Positions 36,164-45,874 of a DNA stretch of 64,000 nt are shown one piece after another. Source of the DNA: Gymnopilus junonius (Eukaryota; Basidiomycota; Agaricomycetes; Agaricales; Galerinaceae); assembly GCA_015501075.1 (NCBI GenBank), contig JADNYJ010000003.1, positions 310,001 through 374,000 of the forward strand. Direction: 5' to 3'. The notes beneath the pieces were generated by a model that saw only the letters and a list, made by a program, of their open reading frames with translations, did not search any database and was not told the DNA's origin. How positions within the stretch are numbered: the stretch's first letter is position 1; the number at the start of each line of letters is the position of its first letter. Made by a program: the position numbers and the translations under genes.

Positions 36164-38161
36164 ATGTATTCTGACCCCAACCTTGATACTCCACCCCCGC
36201 GATCGCAATTCCGTAGACCATGGTCTCCTGAGCCTTTTGATCCTTATACTCCCAGCAGTGGCTTGTATGGGATACCAGAGAGTGGACCGAACAGCAGCCA
36301 CCAATACCAGCAGCAAGATTATAATTCACACAGAACCTCCCCTCTCCGGCAGCGTCGAGAAGCATCGGATGTTTCTGTTGAGGCGCTTGATCTAGCAGAC
36401 TACGCCCAGACACTAAGGGCACGACAAGCGGAAGATCCGTATCCCCCCTTTCCTCCGTCACAGCTGAGACAGGAAGGCCGCCCTCCGTCCTCCTTCCCTG
36501 CGTTACCTGCGGTGAATCGAAATCCCAGTCGAACGTCCTTTGGTACCCAGCCCCCTTCCTTGGTTTCTCGAGGAAACACTCTCTCTTCCAGCGCAACCCA
36601 TCACACAGCTGCATCTGTGCCCTCCCGCGGGCGTCATTCTGCTCGCAGACCATTCTCCATGCCGACTCCACACTCATCAACACCAGGGAGTTCTTCTCGT
36701 TTGCAATACCCTCCGTCGTCAGTCCATCGAGGTCCACATGTTGTCGATCCTGAAGATTATGCTCCACCCTCAGACGAGATAGACATTTCTCATTTTCCCA
36801 AGTGGTCTAGAAACTGGTATAACGCCAAAAACACATCCCCAAGGTATAATGCCGATACTGATATATACAATTCCATGCCGCCTTCCCACCCCAATTCGCA
36901 ACAAAAGTCACCTTTTGATCCAGGATATGTACACGATCCCTATAGCACCTTCAATTCCGACCCTTACAGCCCTTACGACCCCCCGCCTCCACTGTCTTCA
37001 GTTGGTCACGGATCTTCTCGCGACCTCCTTCCATGGAGCAGTGACCCGCCTGAATATGGCCCCCCTCTAGACCCTATGATGAAGGAAGAGAGGATGCGGA
37101 TGCTGGAAAGAGAATTTGGTCCCAAGGCTAAAAGCAAGGACGAAGGCAAAGGTCTAGTGGACGAGGAGGGAAAACCTTTCGTGGGCACCGTCGACGAGAA
37201 GGGCAATTTGGTGACTGTCGGACCAAAGAAGAGAATATTTGTCCGGACCTTACAAGTTTTACTTGCGGCTGGCGCATGCATTCCTGCGATATACGCAGCT
37301 GTAGTAAGTTTTGCTATATATGATCTCTGTGCCTTATTGACTTTTGAGTTGGATAGGCCATCAAACAACCAAATTCCTCCGACCCCCCACCACCAGCCAA
37401 CAAACCCCCGTCTACGTCCTTTATATCTTGTCCACTGTCACACTTCTCCTTCTCCTCTACATGTTCGTCTTCCGACCCTGCTGTTGTGCCCGTTCCAAAT
37501 CTCGATCGTCTAAGCACCCACTTGGTGGTGCAGCTAACATGGGCATGATGGTCTTGCCTGTCGGCAACACGGGCAAGAAAAACAAGAAAGCCAAGGAGGG
37601 CAAGAAAGGCAACGCAAAGTACGGTCCTCCTGGAGGTCAAGGTGACGTTCAGGTCAATCTCATCGTTGACCCGACGGCTTTTCAGCCACCAGACGCCTCT
37701 GAGTCCGATTCGGAAGAGGAGGATAGTATGGACGAGGCGATGCCTGGTGTATATGACCGGCAACAGCGTACTCGGAGGAAGAAGAGGAATAGGAACCGGA
37801 GAAGAAGGGGGTTTATGGAAGGTTTGGCAATGGAGGCTGAGTGGAAGAAAGCTCGATCTTGGGTGACTAAGCTGGCTATATTGGATGGAGTCGGTATCGT
37901 CCTTTGGGGAGCGATGTTTGTGTTCATCATGACAGGGAAGAGGTGTCCAAGTGGCGGTTTCAACGGATGGTAATCCTTTTTACTAAATCATGAAGCAGGT
38001 GGCTGATCTCTCTTCACAGGTGCAATGCTTACAACGTCTCAACGGCCTCTGCGTGTCTATTATGTATCACATTTGGCGTGAGCGCATTTTCGATGTACAA
38101 GATCTGCACGCTAGCAAGCAGTCACCACGGACGAGAACTAGCTAACACCTCTGATCACTGA
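36164..38161 (+). CDS. Four-transmembrane protein with Pro/Ser-rich cytoplasmic N-terminus
   Basis: ATG 36164 starts a ~370-residue disordered region rich in Pro, Ser and Tyr (MYSDPNLDTPPPRSQFRRPW). It leads into KKRIFVRTLQVLLAAGACIP and AIYAA (TM1). After an intron (37303-37356) come YVLYILSTVTLLLLLYMFVF (TM2) and RPCCCARSKSR, a palmitoylation-prone Cys cluster. A Lys-rich and acidic loop, then LAILDGVGIVLWGAMFVFIM (TM3), follows; a last intron leads to ACLLCITFGVSAFSMYKICT (TM4). The stop is at 38159-38161. The four-TM layout is MARVEL-like but I do not recognise the family. After the first intron, the reading AIKQPNSSDPPPPANKPP needs one extra C in the CCCCC run (~37407) to enter the TM2 frame; a weak GTTTTG donor is the alternative. 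Confidence 0.75.
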
Positions 38162-38704
38162 CATTTGTTACTGGATACCCTGGCATGTGCATTGGCTGTC
38201 GTAAGGACCATGGACAGCACATACGGACACTGTTATTGTAATTTTTATCTACTCATTATTTCGGGTATCTGCTTATCTGTATCGCACACGTCGCACGTGG
38301 AAGGGTTTTTTGTTTTGTTTTATCTAGTCGCTCATGACATTTACGACCAATTCTGATTTCATTTTGGACTGCCAGGTTACGAGTGCGAAAGATGGAATAT
38401 ACATCGCAAAGGTACTCACGTATGGCATGACTTTTGGATGAGGGCCAATTTACAGCTTCCTTTGCCTGTAAATGCTGGGACCTTCGTTCGTGTCTTGCCA
38501 CCACTGCCAAGGCAATCCTTCCAACCAGAGGTTTTGTAGTAATTCTTTTGCGGTCTTGTACACCTCTGGTAACTATCTAAGCATCGACAGCATGAATTAC
38601 AAGAATCCGTCCATTTTCTGTCCTTTCAACCGTTTTTCGATTTCTTGCAAGGATACATTAGGCAAGGTTCAAATCTCAGGATTCTCAACAATGTCCCTAT
38701 AACA
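38162..38704. other. Intergenic space
   Basis: 543 bases between the four-TM gene and the right copy of the inverted duplication. The short frames here show no family signal. Confidence 0.5.
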
Positions 38705-39185
38705 TTCAGACACAATACTCTTCCTCAGTCCTCAGGCTCAAGGGATAATCTTGGGCTGCCTAGTGACGATGAAGACTTTGATCTTATGTGGAGCGACGAA
38801 GATGAGAAGCCATGATCTGGAAGATCGGTAAAGTACCCAGTTCACCATTTTACTTGGATTTTGTAAGTTATGCTGTATTTTAGCGCTAGAAACTTTGATT
38901 CCTTCCATTGACCGTTATAGCTCTTGCGAATGAAGAAGCGAATTAGCGTCATCTTGAGTTTGCCTTCTTCTTTTTGATGGCAAGGCGCCAACGATAATAT
39001 AGCTGCTCGCCTCCGAAAGCTCGCTCTCATATCTCGTGTGCACTTTCTTTTTCGCCATTTTTCGTCATCTTCGAAGCCATCAAGAATGACTCGGGGTAGC
39101 AGATAAACCATATTACCTCTGGAGGAGTTGCTTCTATACATCAGAATTTGAAGCCTGTAAGGCTGTACATGAGTAACGCACAGTG
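38705..39185 (-). repeat. Right copy of the ~475 bp inverted duplication
   Basis: Reverse complement of 33680-34153, 481 bases, differing mainly by a 7-base insertion (near 39153-39160). The two copies bracket a 4.55 kb interval with the phosducin-like and four-TM genes. The outer end of this copy stops 73 bases before the start codon of the calcineurin-like gene, so duplicated DNA now serves as its proximal upstream region. Confidence 0.95.
38710..38815 (+). pseudogene. Orphan copy of the last exon of the phosducin-like gene
   Basis: Within the right duplication, plus-strand bases encode the same C-terminal peptide as the phosducin-like gene's final exon (NILPQSSGSRDNLGLPSDD type, ending DLMWSDEDEKP and TGA at 38813-38815). 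The other exons are absent, so this is a nonfunctional exon copy. It shows the left copy to be the likely source of the duplication. Confidence 0.85.
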
Positions 39186-39195
39186 GGTTCGGCAT
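38842..39195 (-). CDS. Unknown ORF inside the duplication
   Basis: A 117-codon open frame (GNMVYLLPRVILDGFEDDEK ... KSYNGQWKESKFLALKYSIT) that nearly fills the right repeat copy. In the left copy the same frame is broken by a small change at ~33805-33825, leaving a 72-codon remnant (33799-34017). It could be a real small gene, a fragment of a mobile element, or chance. No family recognised. Confidence 0.25.
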   Translation of the reverse strand: MPNPLCVTHVQPYRLQILMYRSNSSRGNMVYLLPRVILDGFEDDEKWRKRKCTRDMRASFRRRAAILSLAPCHQKEEGKLKMTLIRFFIRKSYNGQWKESKFLALKYSITYKIQVKW

Positions 39196-39258
39196 TTCGA
39201 TACGGATTTATCCGTGCTAGTCCCTAAATTAGTCACCAAGTTCCTTTCTTTTGAAACC

Positions 39259-40151
39259 ATGACGTCCTCATCCACCAGCGCGGCTTTCCCGTTGCAAATC
39301 CTCAGTGACCTCCATATTGAGATAGAGCGTTCATCTGAAGCCAGTCTGTATACGTACGATTTTCCTGCAATTGCACCCAATATCGCATTACTCGGGGACA
39401 TCGGCTGGTCCTGTGACGATCGTTTGTTTGATTGGCTTAGAGCCCAACTAGAACGATTCGAGCGTCTGTTCTTCCTCGTCGGTAATCATGAACCCTACGG
39501 ATTTGGAGATGACAATACTGTCGTAAGTCCTGTTCTGTTAGAATTACCTGGAAATCAAAGATCTGATGCGGCGGTCAGGATGCTAGCATAGCACGATTTT
39601 CAGCCTTCGAGAAAACAGTCGCTTCAGATCCAAGTCTCGGCAAGTTTATTTTCCTTAACAGAACTCGATATGACATCTCCCCTACACTCACCATCCTTGG
39701 ATGTACACTATGGTCGCACTTGAACCCAGATGATAAGGATATTTTGTCCTGGTCTCTTACCGATTTTAAGAGAATCCGATCATTCACTATGGACGCGTAT
39801 GAAGAGTTGCATCAGCAAGATGTTACCTGGCTGCGCGAGACACTAGCCTCGATCCGCGAAAGCGAGCCTGAAAGGAAGGTTGTGGTATTCACACACCATG
39901 CACCTACTGTTGAAGGCACCGGGGATCCCAAATATTTGGGAGGACTAACAAATTCTGCATTTGCCACAGAACTCGCTACAAAAGAAAGTGGCATTTGGGG
40001 GTCTCCGGTTGTAATGTGGGCTTTTGGGCACACTCACTGGTCATGCGATTTTATAAAAGAAGGCATCAGGGTGTATAGCAACCAGAGGGGTTATAAGGAC
40101 GGCGGGCCTGAGTATGATCCCAGGAAAGCACTAGACTTGAGTACTTTGTAA
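39259..40151 (+). CDS. Calcineurin-like metallophosphoesterase
   Basis: Two exons joined over an intron (39522-39578, GTAAGT...GTCAG). ATG 39259: MTSSSTSAAFPLQILSDLHI. Metal-ligand motifs in order: SDLH, LLGDIGW (GD), LVGNHE (GNHE), VVFTHHAP (H) and WAFGHTHW (GHTH). These are the five blocks of the metallophosphoesterase superfamily. The length is ~280 residues. Fungal proteins of this type are typically cytosolic hydrolases of phosphomonoesters or phosphodiesters; the substrate is unknown. The frame is open upstream to 39148, but those residues lie partly in duplicated DNA and look noncoding. Confidence 0.9.
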
Positions 40152-41141
40152 TTCGCCTGCTCTTCAGATGTGTTGAAGCTTCTCATTTGTTCTTGTGGTT
40201 TTCTACTTATGATTAAACAAATGATTTACTGTCTTTGGACCCGCATTTGCCAATGCATATAATTGATAGATCATAATAATCTGCAATCATATTTCTAAGT
40301 ACGTTTACATGAAACAGGGTCTTGTTACACTTTGTAAATCATCTATCGGCAATCCACCTAGTCAGTGGTCGTTAGTTCACAGCGACTTTAACAGGACTTC
40401 ATTACCGACAAGACTAGAATTGTCTTGCAGGAAGAAGGACCCACAGTTGCGTAGTCCCATGATTTACCGTTAAAATTCAAGACATAGCAGACTGGTCACT
40501 GGAAGATATTCTACGACCTCTTGAGGAAGTCGTGTAGACATTTACGCATTTTAATTCATCACGTTGCACGTACTACATTTTTTGGTTTAATTCAATATGA
40601 CAACCACAATTTCTGCAAATGCAAAGGATAAATACATTGCGAAGGTAAATGCATCTCTCGGTTTTCATCTTCTGTTCCCAACAATCCTTCGTGACATGAT
40701 TCTTCGTTTATGGGTTAGTTGATGACGTTGGCAATTCAAATAGTTGTCCAGCTATTGATTGACGCGGGCCTCCACCTCTTGACTGTAATTGTGGGATTTT
40801 GCTGTCTTCCGCGAAAAAAATGCGTCTTGACATGCTCCTCTAATATGGTAACTTGGGTTGTTGGCAATATGCGATAAGAATTCTTGACGACCAATTGAAC
40901 CTTCGAGGCGCCAGGATGTCGGCATTACGTTGCCCACGGATGGGCTGAGCGTGTCCGTAGCGAGGTCGGGAATAAGAGCAAATGACGACGAGACTTTGCT
41001 TGATCGTAAAGCATATAAGCCTCCAAAGTTCAAGAGAGCTATTGACATACAAAATTCGACATCAGTATCTCTGTGATCCATGGAAGATAATGAAACTCGC
41101 CATAAATAATTGAAAATGGACGTTCGAGCTACGCGTCAATC
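40152..41141. other. Gene-poor stretch
   Basis: 990 bases with a 109-codon minus-strand frame (40752-41081) and short plus-strand frames, none with recognisable motifs. The start MTTTISANAKDKYIAK at ~40597, followed by GTAAAT, looks slightly exon-like but no continuation was found. Confidence 0.45.
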
Positions 41142-41998
41142 TCATGGGTTCCTCGGTCGACTCGTGCCATTTCTACTTCTTTTGCCACCAATAGTTGTGC
41201 CGCTCGGCATGAGCGTGGCAGATGAAGCTTGGGTAATGGGAGTACTAGATCTATCCCTCCTTTCAAAATTGAACACGCCGTGTTGAGGTTGAGGATGATT
41301 AAGACCAACGCCTAGGAAAGGGTCATTTCTTTGAACTTGACTCGGTGGCAAGCCGCTGCTTGTGCTTCTCCCTAGATGGGCTTGCAGCCTGCCACCGCCA
41401 CCCGTGGTTCCACCAGGTTCACCCAGGTTCATCGCGGGTCCCATCATACTCCGCATGAGCGCGTCGATGTCATTAGTAGAGGGTTGAGTTTCCAAAGCGG
41501 CTTTGGATCCGCGGAGCAGGATCTTCTCAAATAATTCGTTTTCCTGCAACTGTGCCACCTCGGCGCGAAGGGAGGTCATTATACTTTCGAATATAACTAC
41601 AGATAATAAAACATAAGTCATTAACTTTCCGAAATGAAGACACAAGGAAAGACACGAATGGGGACGCGACTCACCCTTGCTATCAGCAGGATTCAGTTTA
41701 TGTTCCAAATCCCAAGCTCGCACCATCTTATGGCCACCGCCAGGTAGAGCAACCGGAATCATGACCAGCACCTCTTTCTCTGCATTCAACTCCTCTTCCC
41801 TAGGATCATCAAGTCTGATTCCTCAAGGATCTTGCGTTCGAAGGCCCATGGGGAGAGCTGTGCCTCGGAATCGCTGAACGAAGTTTGGTCCTCGGCATAT
41901 GCTGTTCCAATGGAAGAAGTTGGTGAAGGAGGTCGGACAACAGGGTCGGCGTATTCGGTATGATGAGTATGAGTTGGAGGTGGGTGAGGGAGCGACAT
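41142..41998 (-). CDS. Unknown protein with central coiled coil, frame broken once
   Basis: ATG 41998 gives a Pro/Ser-rich N-terminus (MSLPHPPPTHTHHTEYADPV) reaching SPWAFERKILEESD. One base later the neighbouring frame reads LDDPREEELNAEKEVLVMIP VALPGGGHKMVRAWDLEHKL. An intron (GTGAGT...TGTAG, ~41585-41675) joins to VIFESIMTSLRAEVAQLQEN ELFEKILLRGSK, an amphipathic helix. A Gly/Ser-rich tail with a basic end (GGKRSRNGTSRPRNP) stops at 41142. No intron fits the frame break near 41795-41815; one missing base explains it. About 270 residues. Basic tail plus coiled coil suggests a nuclear or adaptor role, but I do not recognise the family. Confidence 0.65.
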
Positions 41999-42088
41999 TC
42001 AAGTTGGGTTCGAGTTTACAAAAGCCCAAGGCAACCAACCAAGCTGCTTGTACTTTCTTAGGTAGTCGTAAGCTATTGTTTTCTGTGT

Positions 42089-42171
42089 GGTGCTATAGTG
42101 TAGTGGTTATCACTCGGGATTTTGATTATTCAAATCTTCCCGAAACCCAGGTTCGAACCCTGGTAGCACCT
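42089..42171 (+). tRNA. tRNA-Gln (anticodon TTG) with 11-nt intron
   Basis: The acceptor stem GGTGCTA (42089-42095) pairs with TAGCACC (42164-42170), and the discriminator is T 42171. The D arm has TAGTGTAGTGGTTATCA. The anticodon stem CGGGA (42115-42119) pairs with TCCCG (42138-42142); the loop TTTTGA gives anticodon TTG at 42122-42124. An 11-base intron (42126-42136) sits one base 3' of the anticodon, the canonical position. The T arm CCCAGGTTCGAACCCTGG folds perfectly. A-box and B-box internal promoters are evident. Downstream TTTTTTCTTTTT (~42187) fits a Pol III terminator. Confidence 0.93.
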
Positions 42172-42966
42172 TACACATGGGCTCATTTTTTTCTTTTTGT
42201 AGAGAACGCTAAAATTGTTTGCAAATCCAGTTAAGCAAGCCTCTTAGTCGTAGGGCAAGTTGCGCACCACGCCGCCTCCTTTTTGCTCTTGTTCTCAGAA
42301 TGGATTTCACTCTGATCAATTTTTGTATATATTATGTAGTGGTCACGAAGGAAACTTTTTACTGAAGTAAATAGTTAAGAAAAGAATCGGATGATGGGTA
42401 ATGGTTTCACACAATCACACAAATCACGCAAGGAAGGGTAAATGCATCGGGTAGTCGGTCTTGAGAACGTCCGAGCTGTTGCGGCTCGCCGAGGACGAGA
42501 ATGCTTACTTTTTTGAAAGGCTTGAGGCGATGCTTGTTTCTTGAGGATCACGCAAAAAGTGGAGGAAAGATAGAAAGCGGAGAAATTGAACAAAGAGGAA
42601 TGGAGAGAAAGATAGGAGAGGAAACAAAGATCGTAGAAGTGAAGCAGGTGAAAATGTCATTGCAGCTACTTAAACAGTGATTAGAACAGCTGACATTTGT
42701 TTGATGAAATATGAAATACTAACCTCGGAGCGTAAACAGGAAGCGAATGTGTTTGTAACTCGCGGTGGGCGAACATAAGGCCATGTTAACTCAGCGTGAC
42801 ATGGACGCATCGGAGGAAAACGCGAATGTCTGTTCTGGAGAGATCGCCCAGCATGGACAAGTAGAAAGCTTCCTGACGGGAGTTCTGTCAAGTAACTTGA
42901 AGCACAATGAGTAACATGACATCGCCTGGAGAACCCATCACACAACACACCATTTGTTATCCTCGA
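42172..42966. other. Gene-poor stretch, possible 3' part of a minus-strand transcript
   Basis: No family-level gene. On the minus strand there is a plausible intron near 42722-42668 (GTTAGT...TTTAAG with CTAATCAC branch). This fits a spliced transcript continuing from the 43.3 kb TATA promoter. Short minus-strand frames (42375-42593, 42670-42948) have poor coding character. Confidence 0.4.
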
Positions 42967-43062
42967 CTAACAGCGACCAGACGCCGTGGTAAAGGTGGCG
43001 CATGGCGCGTTAGCAAGCTTCATAGCGTCGGGGCCAGCGAGATATGGGTTGACGGTCGACAT
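42967..43062 (-). CDS. Possible short ribosomal-peptide-like precursor (31 aa)
   Basis: A 31-codon frame from ATG 43062 to TAG 42967-42969. It begins Met-Ser-x-x-Asn, has a Pro at residue 11, a nine-residue interior segment ending in Pro at residue 20, then Cys, and a follower ending in Cys at the stop. This leader/core/follower spacing, with Pro at both core edges, recalls the proline-bounded cyclic-peptide precursors of some mushrooms. It lies ~280 bases downstream of a TATA box, just after a plausible 50-base intron (GTTAGT...CCATAG, 43122-43071). A frame this short arises easily by chance. The sequence does not match any specific known toxin core that I can identify, and no prolyl oligopeptidase gene lies in the window. 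Treat as a hypothesis only. Confidence 0.2.
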   Translation of the reverse strand: MSTVNPYLAGPDAMKLANAPCATFTTASGRC

Positions 43063-43339
43063 GCAGAAGCCTATGGAGTACAGTGAGATGAGGTACTGGT
43101 TGAACTAAGCAGTGACTAACCATTGTACTTGAGATGTCCACGGCTCGCACAGCAAAGCAGATATGATGGCGATGAAGGGAGGAGCTAGGCTAGAGGAGGA
43201 TACCTAGCCTCGAGGAAGGACAAGCAGTAGCAGTGAAGATGGGCGAGCGAGACAGAAGAGCATCTCGTCTGCTGCACAGTGAAGTCGGGAGAGAAGGGGC
43301 GACTTGACTGAAGATCACAATCGTCTCCATTTTGCCCCC

Positions 43340-43349
43340 TTTATATATC
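43340..43349 (-). promoter_or_regulatory. TATA box on the minus strand
   Basis: Minus-strand GATATATAAA followed by GGGGGC, a strong TATA element, an uncommon feature in this window. It is about 280 bases upstream of the 31-aa frame and has pyrimidine-rich leader-like sequence after it. Confidence 0.5.
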
Positions 43350-43380
43350 TCTCCAGGGCGTATGGTCTTGTTTGGTCGTG

Positions 43381-43452
43381 GTCAGCCCTGGGAGGCTGAC
43401 CCTTAGAGGCTGGCCGAGTAATGTGGGCGACCAGCCGCATGCACTCGCCCAC
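43381..43452. repeat. Two perfect short inverted repeats upstream of the TATA box
   Basis: GTCAGCC (43381-43387) pairs with GGCTGAC (43394-43400). GTGGGCGA (43423-43430) pairs with TCGCCCAC (43445-43452). Both lie 30-110 bases upstream of the minus-strand TATA box, a position where palindromic activator sites are common. Function is inferred from position only. Confidence 0.5.
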
Positions 43453-44468
43453 AGTGAGCTGGCGTGGCATCTGGAAAAACATGTGCTGATCAAGTATCCG
43501 ATTAGGAAATTTGCTTCTTCGGCAAACGATTAAGATCGAAGGGCGACTCTTGAGATTGGGGTTCGATAACTTCGATTGGGCTGACGGTTGGTGTAGTAAC
43601 GAGCATGAGCATTAGCATGAAGGTGAACATGTTCGATCCGAGGATAATGGGACAATGGCACCACAGAATCGCCTTGCTATTCATTCCACTTCCTTTGTGC
43701 GGACGTTCTCGTGCTTCGAGCTGCTGTTCTGCCCTTCAACCATCCTGATACGGAGCCATCCGGAAGCCCGCCATTCATTGAGCTTCAAGTTTCCTTGTGT
43801 GGAAACCCCAATACAAATGCCAAGCAGTTTTTCATGAGGGCGATATCAACCTATTACAACCGAAGTGGGTCGAAGAGGGCGTAGAGTGATGGATTGGTTC
43901 AGGATGACTGCGCGATCGATCAATCAATCGATCAATTAGGCGCCCACACCCGCTTTAAGGAAATTTCTCGGGCCGCCATCCGTCATCATGGTCTTGTGAC
44001 ACGGAACAGCAAGCTCAGTTCTCCAGAGTCAAATTCTTCTCTTTGTTGCTGGTTGTGTCTTTCCTGGCAGTGACTCGAAGTCGAGATGCATGGCTATACG
44101 TTCTGAATCTATTCCATCAGTGGGACCCTCGCCTGACCTTATCCGATCCACCTAAGTCGTGCGACGTGAATAGCAATATCCAAGACTTGGGCACCATTTG
44201 ACAGAGCTGTCGTAGGTGAGCTCTAGATTTGCCGCATGAAAAAAAAACCTCTTTGAGGTGCCAAGTTCATCAAGTGGTCGGATAACCAATGGAATGGCTT
44301 GTTACTCACTGCTACGGAAGGTAGTGATTACCTCTGGATTACCTCGTCCTATTTCCCTCGCCCCGGCTTCATCTGGAATGGATCTCGTAAAATGGGATGA
44401 ATAAACATATCGTGTATGAAATATACTCAATACTAATTACATTAGTCGTTCCGCACATGGCCGAAGAA
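43453..44468. other. Gene-poor stretch
   Basis: About 1 kb with opposing 60-codon frames (43502-43684 minus, 43655-43837 plus) that lack homology signals, and a simple CGATCAATCAATCGATCAAT tract at 43917-43937. No gene supported. Confidence 0.45.
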
Positions 44469-45757
44469 CTATCCTGCTTGGCCCTTCTCTTCCTCTTCCT
44501 CCTGCTTATTACGATCCACTATCCACTGTCGGATGAACGTACTGCTAAGCTTATGTTGCTTCAAAAAGTTTGCGTCTTCATGGTCAAGACTGGCTGCTGT
44601 GGAGGATATGACGTCGATAATGAAGGTTTTGAGCTGAGATAATCCCTTCTCTTTCCGATGTTTGGCAACTTTTTACGATCGAGCAGTGTTATTCATAGAA
44701 CGGAGTGTGGGGTAATAGAGGAAAGACATACTGGCGTCTGCACCACTCAATGTTTCCCTGCTGACAACGAGGGCTTGGATGTTGGGATCCCAGCCAGTTG
44801 GTCCGTAGACGTCAGTTATTGGGACAATATCGGCTTCGATATCAGGTTTGAAGAATTGAAGGAATTTGCGAACTTGCTCAGTGCGGGTTGAGAGGTTCTC
44901 CAGGACGTGTTTATTGGCTTTGTTTTGGAGGAGCACGTCATCTATGGCGCAAGAACACCAAGTCAACACATCATCCCACACGTAGAGGTGAGACCGAAGC
45001 GAAACCTGTTATGCCGACGATGAGCTTCTCGCAGGTGATAAATGCACCCATGGAGAGAAGGATCTTGTGCCCGGAATGCAGGTGGTCGAATGTACCGCCT
45101 AGTGCGGTGACGGGATAGAATGGCGGTAGAGGGTTTTCAGAGATGTCTGGAGTGCCTGGCAAAGTCACCAGTGGTGATTCCGAATCCCTCTCTCCGGGAT
45201 GGATGTACCACTGTCTCAGAGCAGTGACGGAGCCGGGTAGCTGGACAGGTATTGAATCTGACCCAAAAGGAATTGAATAGTGGAGATCAGGAGGAGTGGG
45301 GCAATGGGAGGAAGTGAAACGCACCACCAGTGACGCGAAAGCAGACGCCGAGGTCTGCACCAAGATTGGGGTCCAAATCTTCGTTGAGGCCTTTGAGAAG
45401 GACATCGACGTGCATGAGGACCTTGTCCATGTCGTATGCGACCTTTGTTGCCTGGACATAGGTGAAGGTGAGGATCCGCTGTACGGCATCCCAGCATTCT
45501 GTCCGCGACAGGGATTGGGTCTCAGCAAAAGTAAGGAGGTCGTTCTTGGTTGAGGCCTTCCTCGGGTATTGGACATTAAAGTGGCGTGAAAAGAGGACGA
45601 CGATGAGTCTCTTGCGGGTGTTGGTGGTGGCGGTGGTTATAACGGGAGCAAGAAAGGTGGGGACGGAGAGATTGGGGAGGGTGGCGAAGAGGATGGCATT
45701 GTCGACGATCTCTGGAGAACAGGGGAAGGGCGCGGTAGGGTCGCCGGTCGGTTGCAT
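44469..45757 (-). CDS. CAB4: Phosphopantetheine adenylyltransferase (CoA biosynthesis)
   Basis: Four exons. ATG 45757 starts MQPTGDPTAPFPCSPEIVDN. The N-terminal region ends DLGVCFRVTGG. After an intron (45316-45258) the sequence continues LPGSVTALRQWYIHPG. The nucleotidyltransferase signature is YPVTALGGTFDHLHSGHKIL, where HLHSGH is the HxGH motif. Then follow VGITGF, DDVLLQNKANKHVLENLSTR and WDPNIQALVVSRETLSGAD. The last exon includes KLSSTFIRQWI, the C-terminal ISSTxIR-like motif, and stops at 44469-44471. It transfers AMP from ATP to 4'-phosphopantetheine to make dephospho-CoA. The eukaryotic-type N-terminal extension resembles yeast Cab4. It is divergent from ERF2. Confidence 0.92.
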
Positions 45758-45874
45758 GATGCAATGAGAGAACCCGAGTCGCCGTCATGTAATCTAATCT
45801 CGACCGTGGGAAGGGTTCTCTGGAAAGGGAAAGCTTTTGCTACGAGTCTCTTTATTTCTTTTATTTCTTTTTCA
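45758..45874. promoter_or_regulatory. Shared divergent promoter, CoA enzyme and ERF2
   Basis: Only 117 bases separate the two opposed start codons, with a T-rich tract (TTTATTTCTTTTATTTCTTT, 45851-45870) directly before the ERF2 ATG. Both promoters must overlap here or enter the neighbouring first exons. Confidence 0.5.

Noticed and set aside
36126..36767. 213-codon open frame on the minus strand
   Set aside because: It is antisense to the Pro/Ser-rich first exon of the four-TM gene; low-complexity GC-rich exons often leave the opposite strand open. No motif seen.
40752..41081. 109-codon minus-strand frame in the gene-poor 40 kb stretch
   Set aside because: No recognisable motif, no intron context, and unclear codon character; not enough to call a gene.
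43917..43937. CGATCAATCAATCGATCAAT tract considered as an origin, binding site or attachment site
   Set aside because: It is a simple short tandem of ATCA/ATCG words, too short and isolated to support a function.
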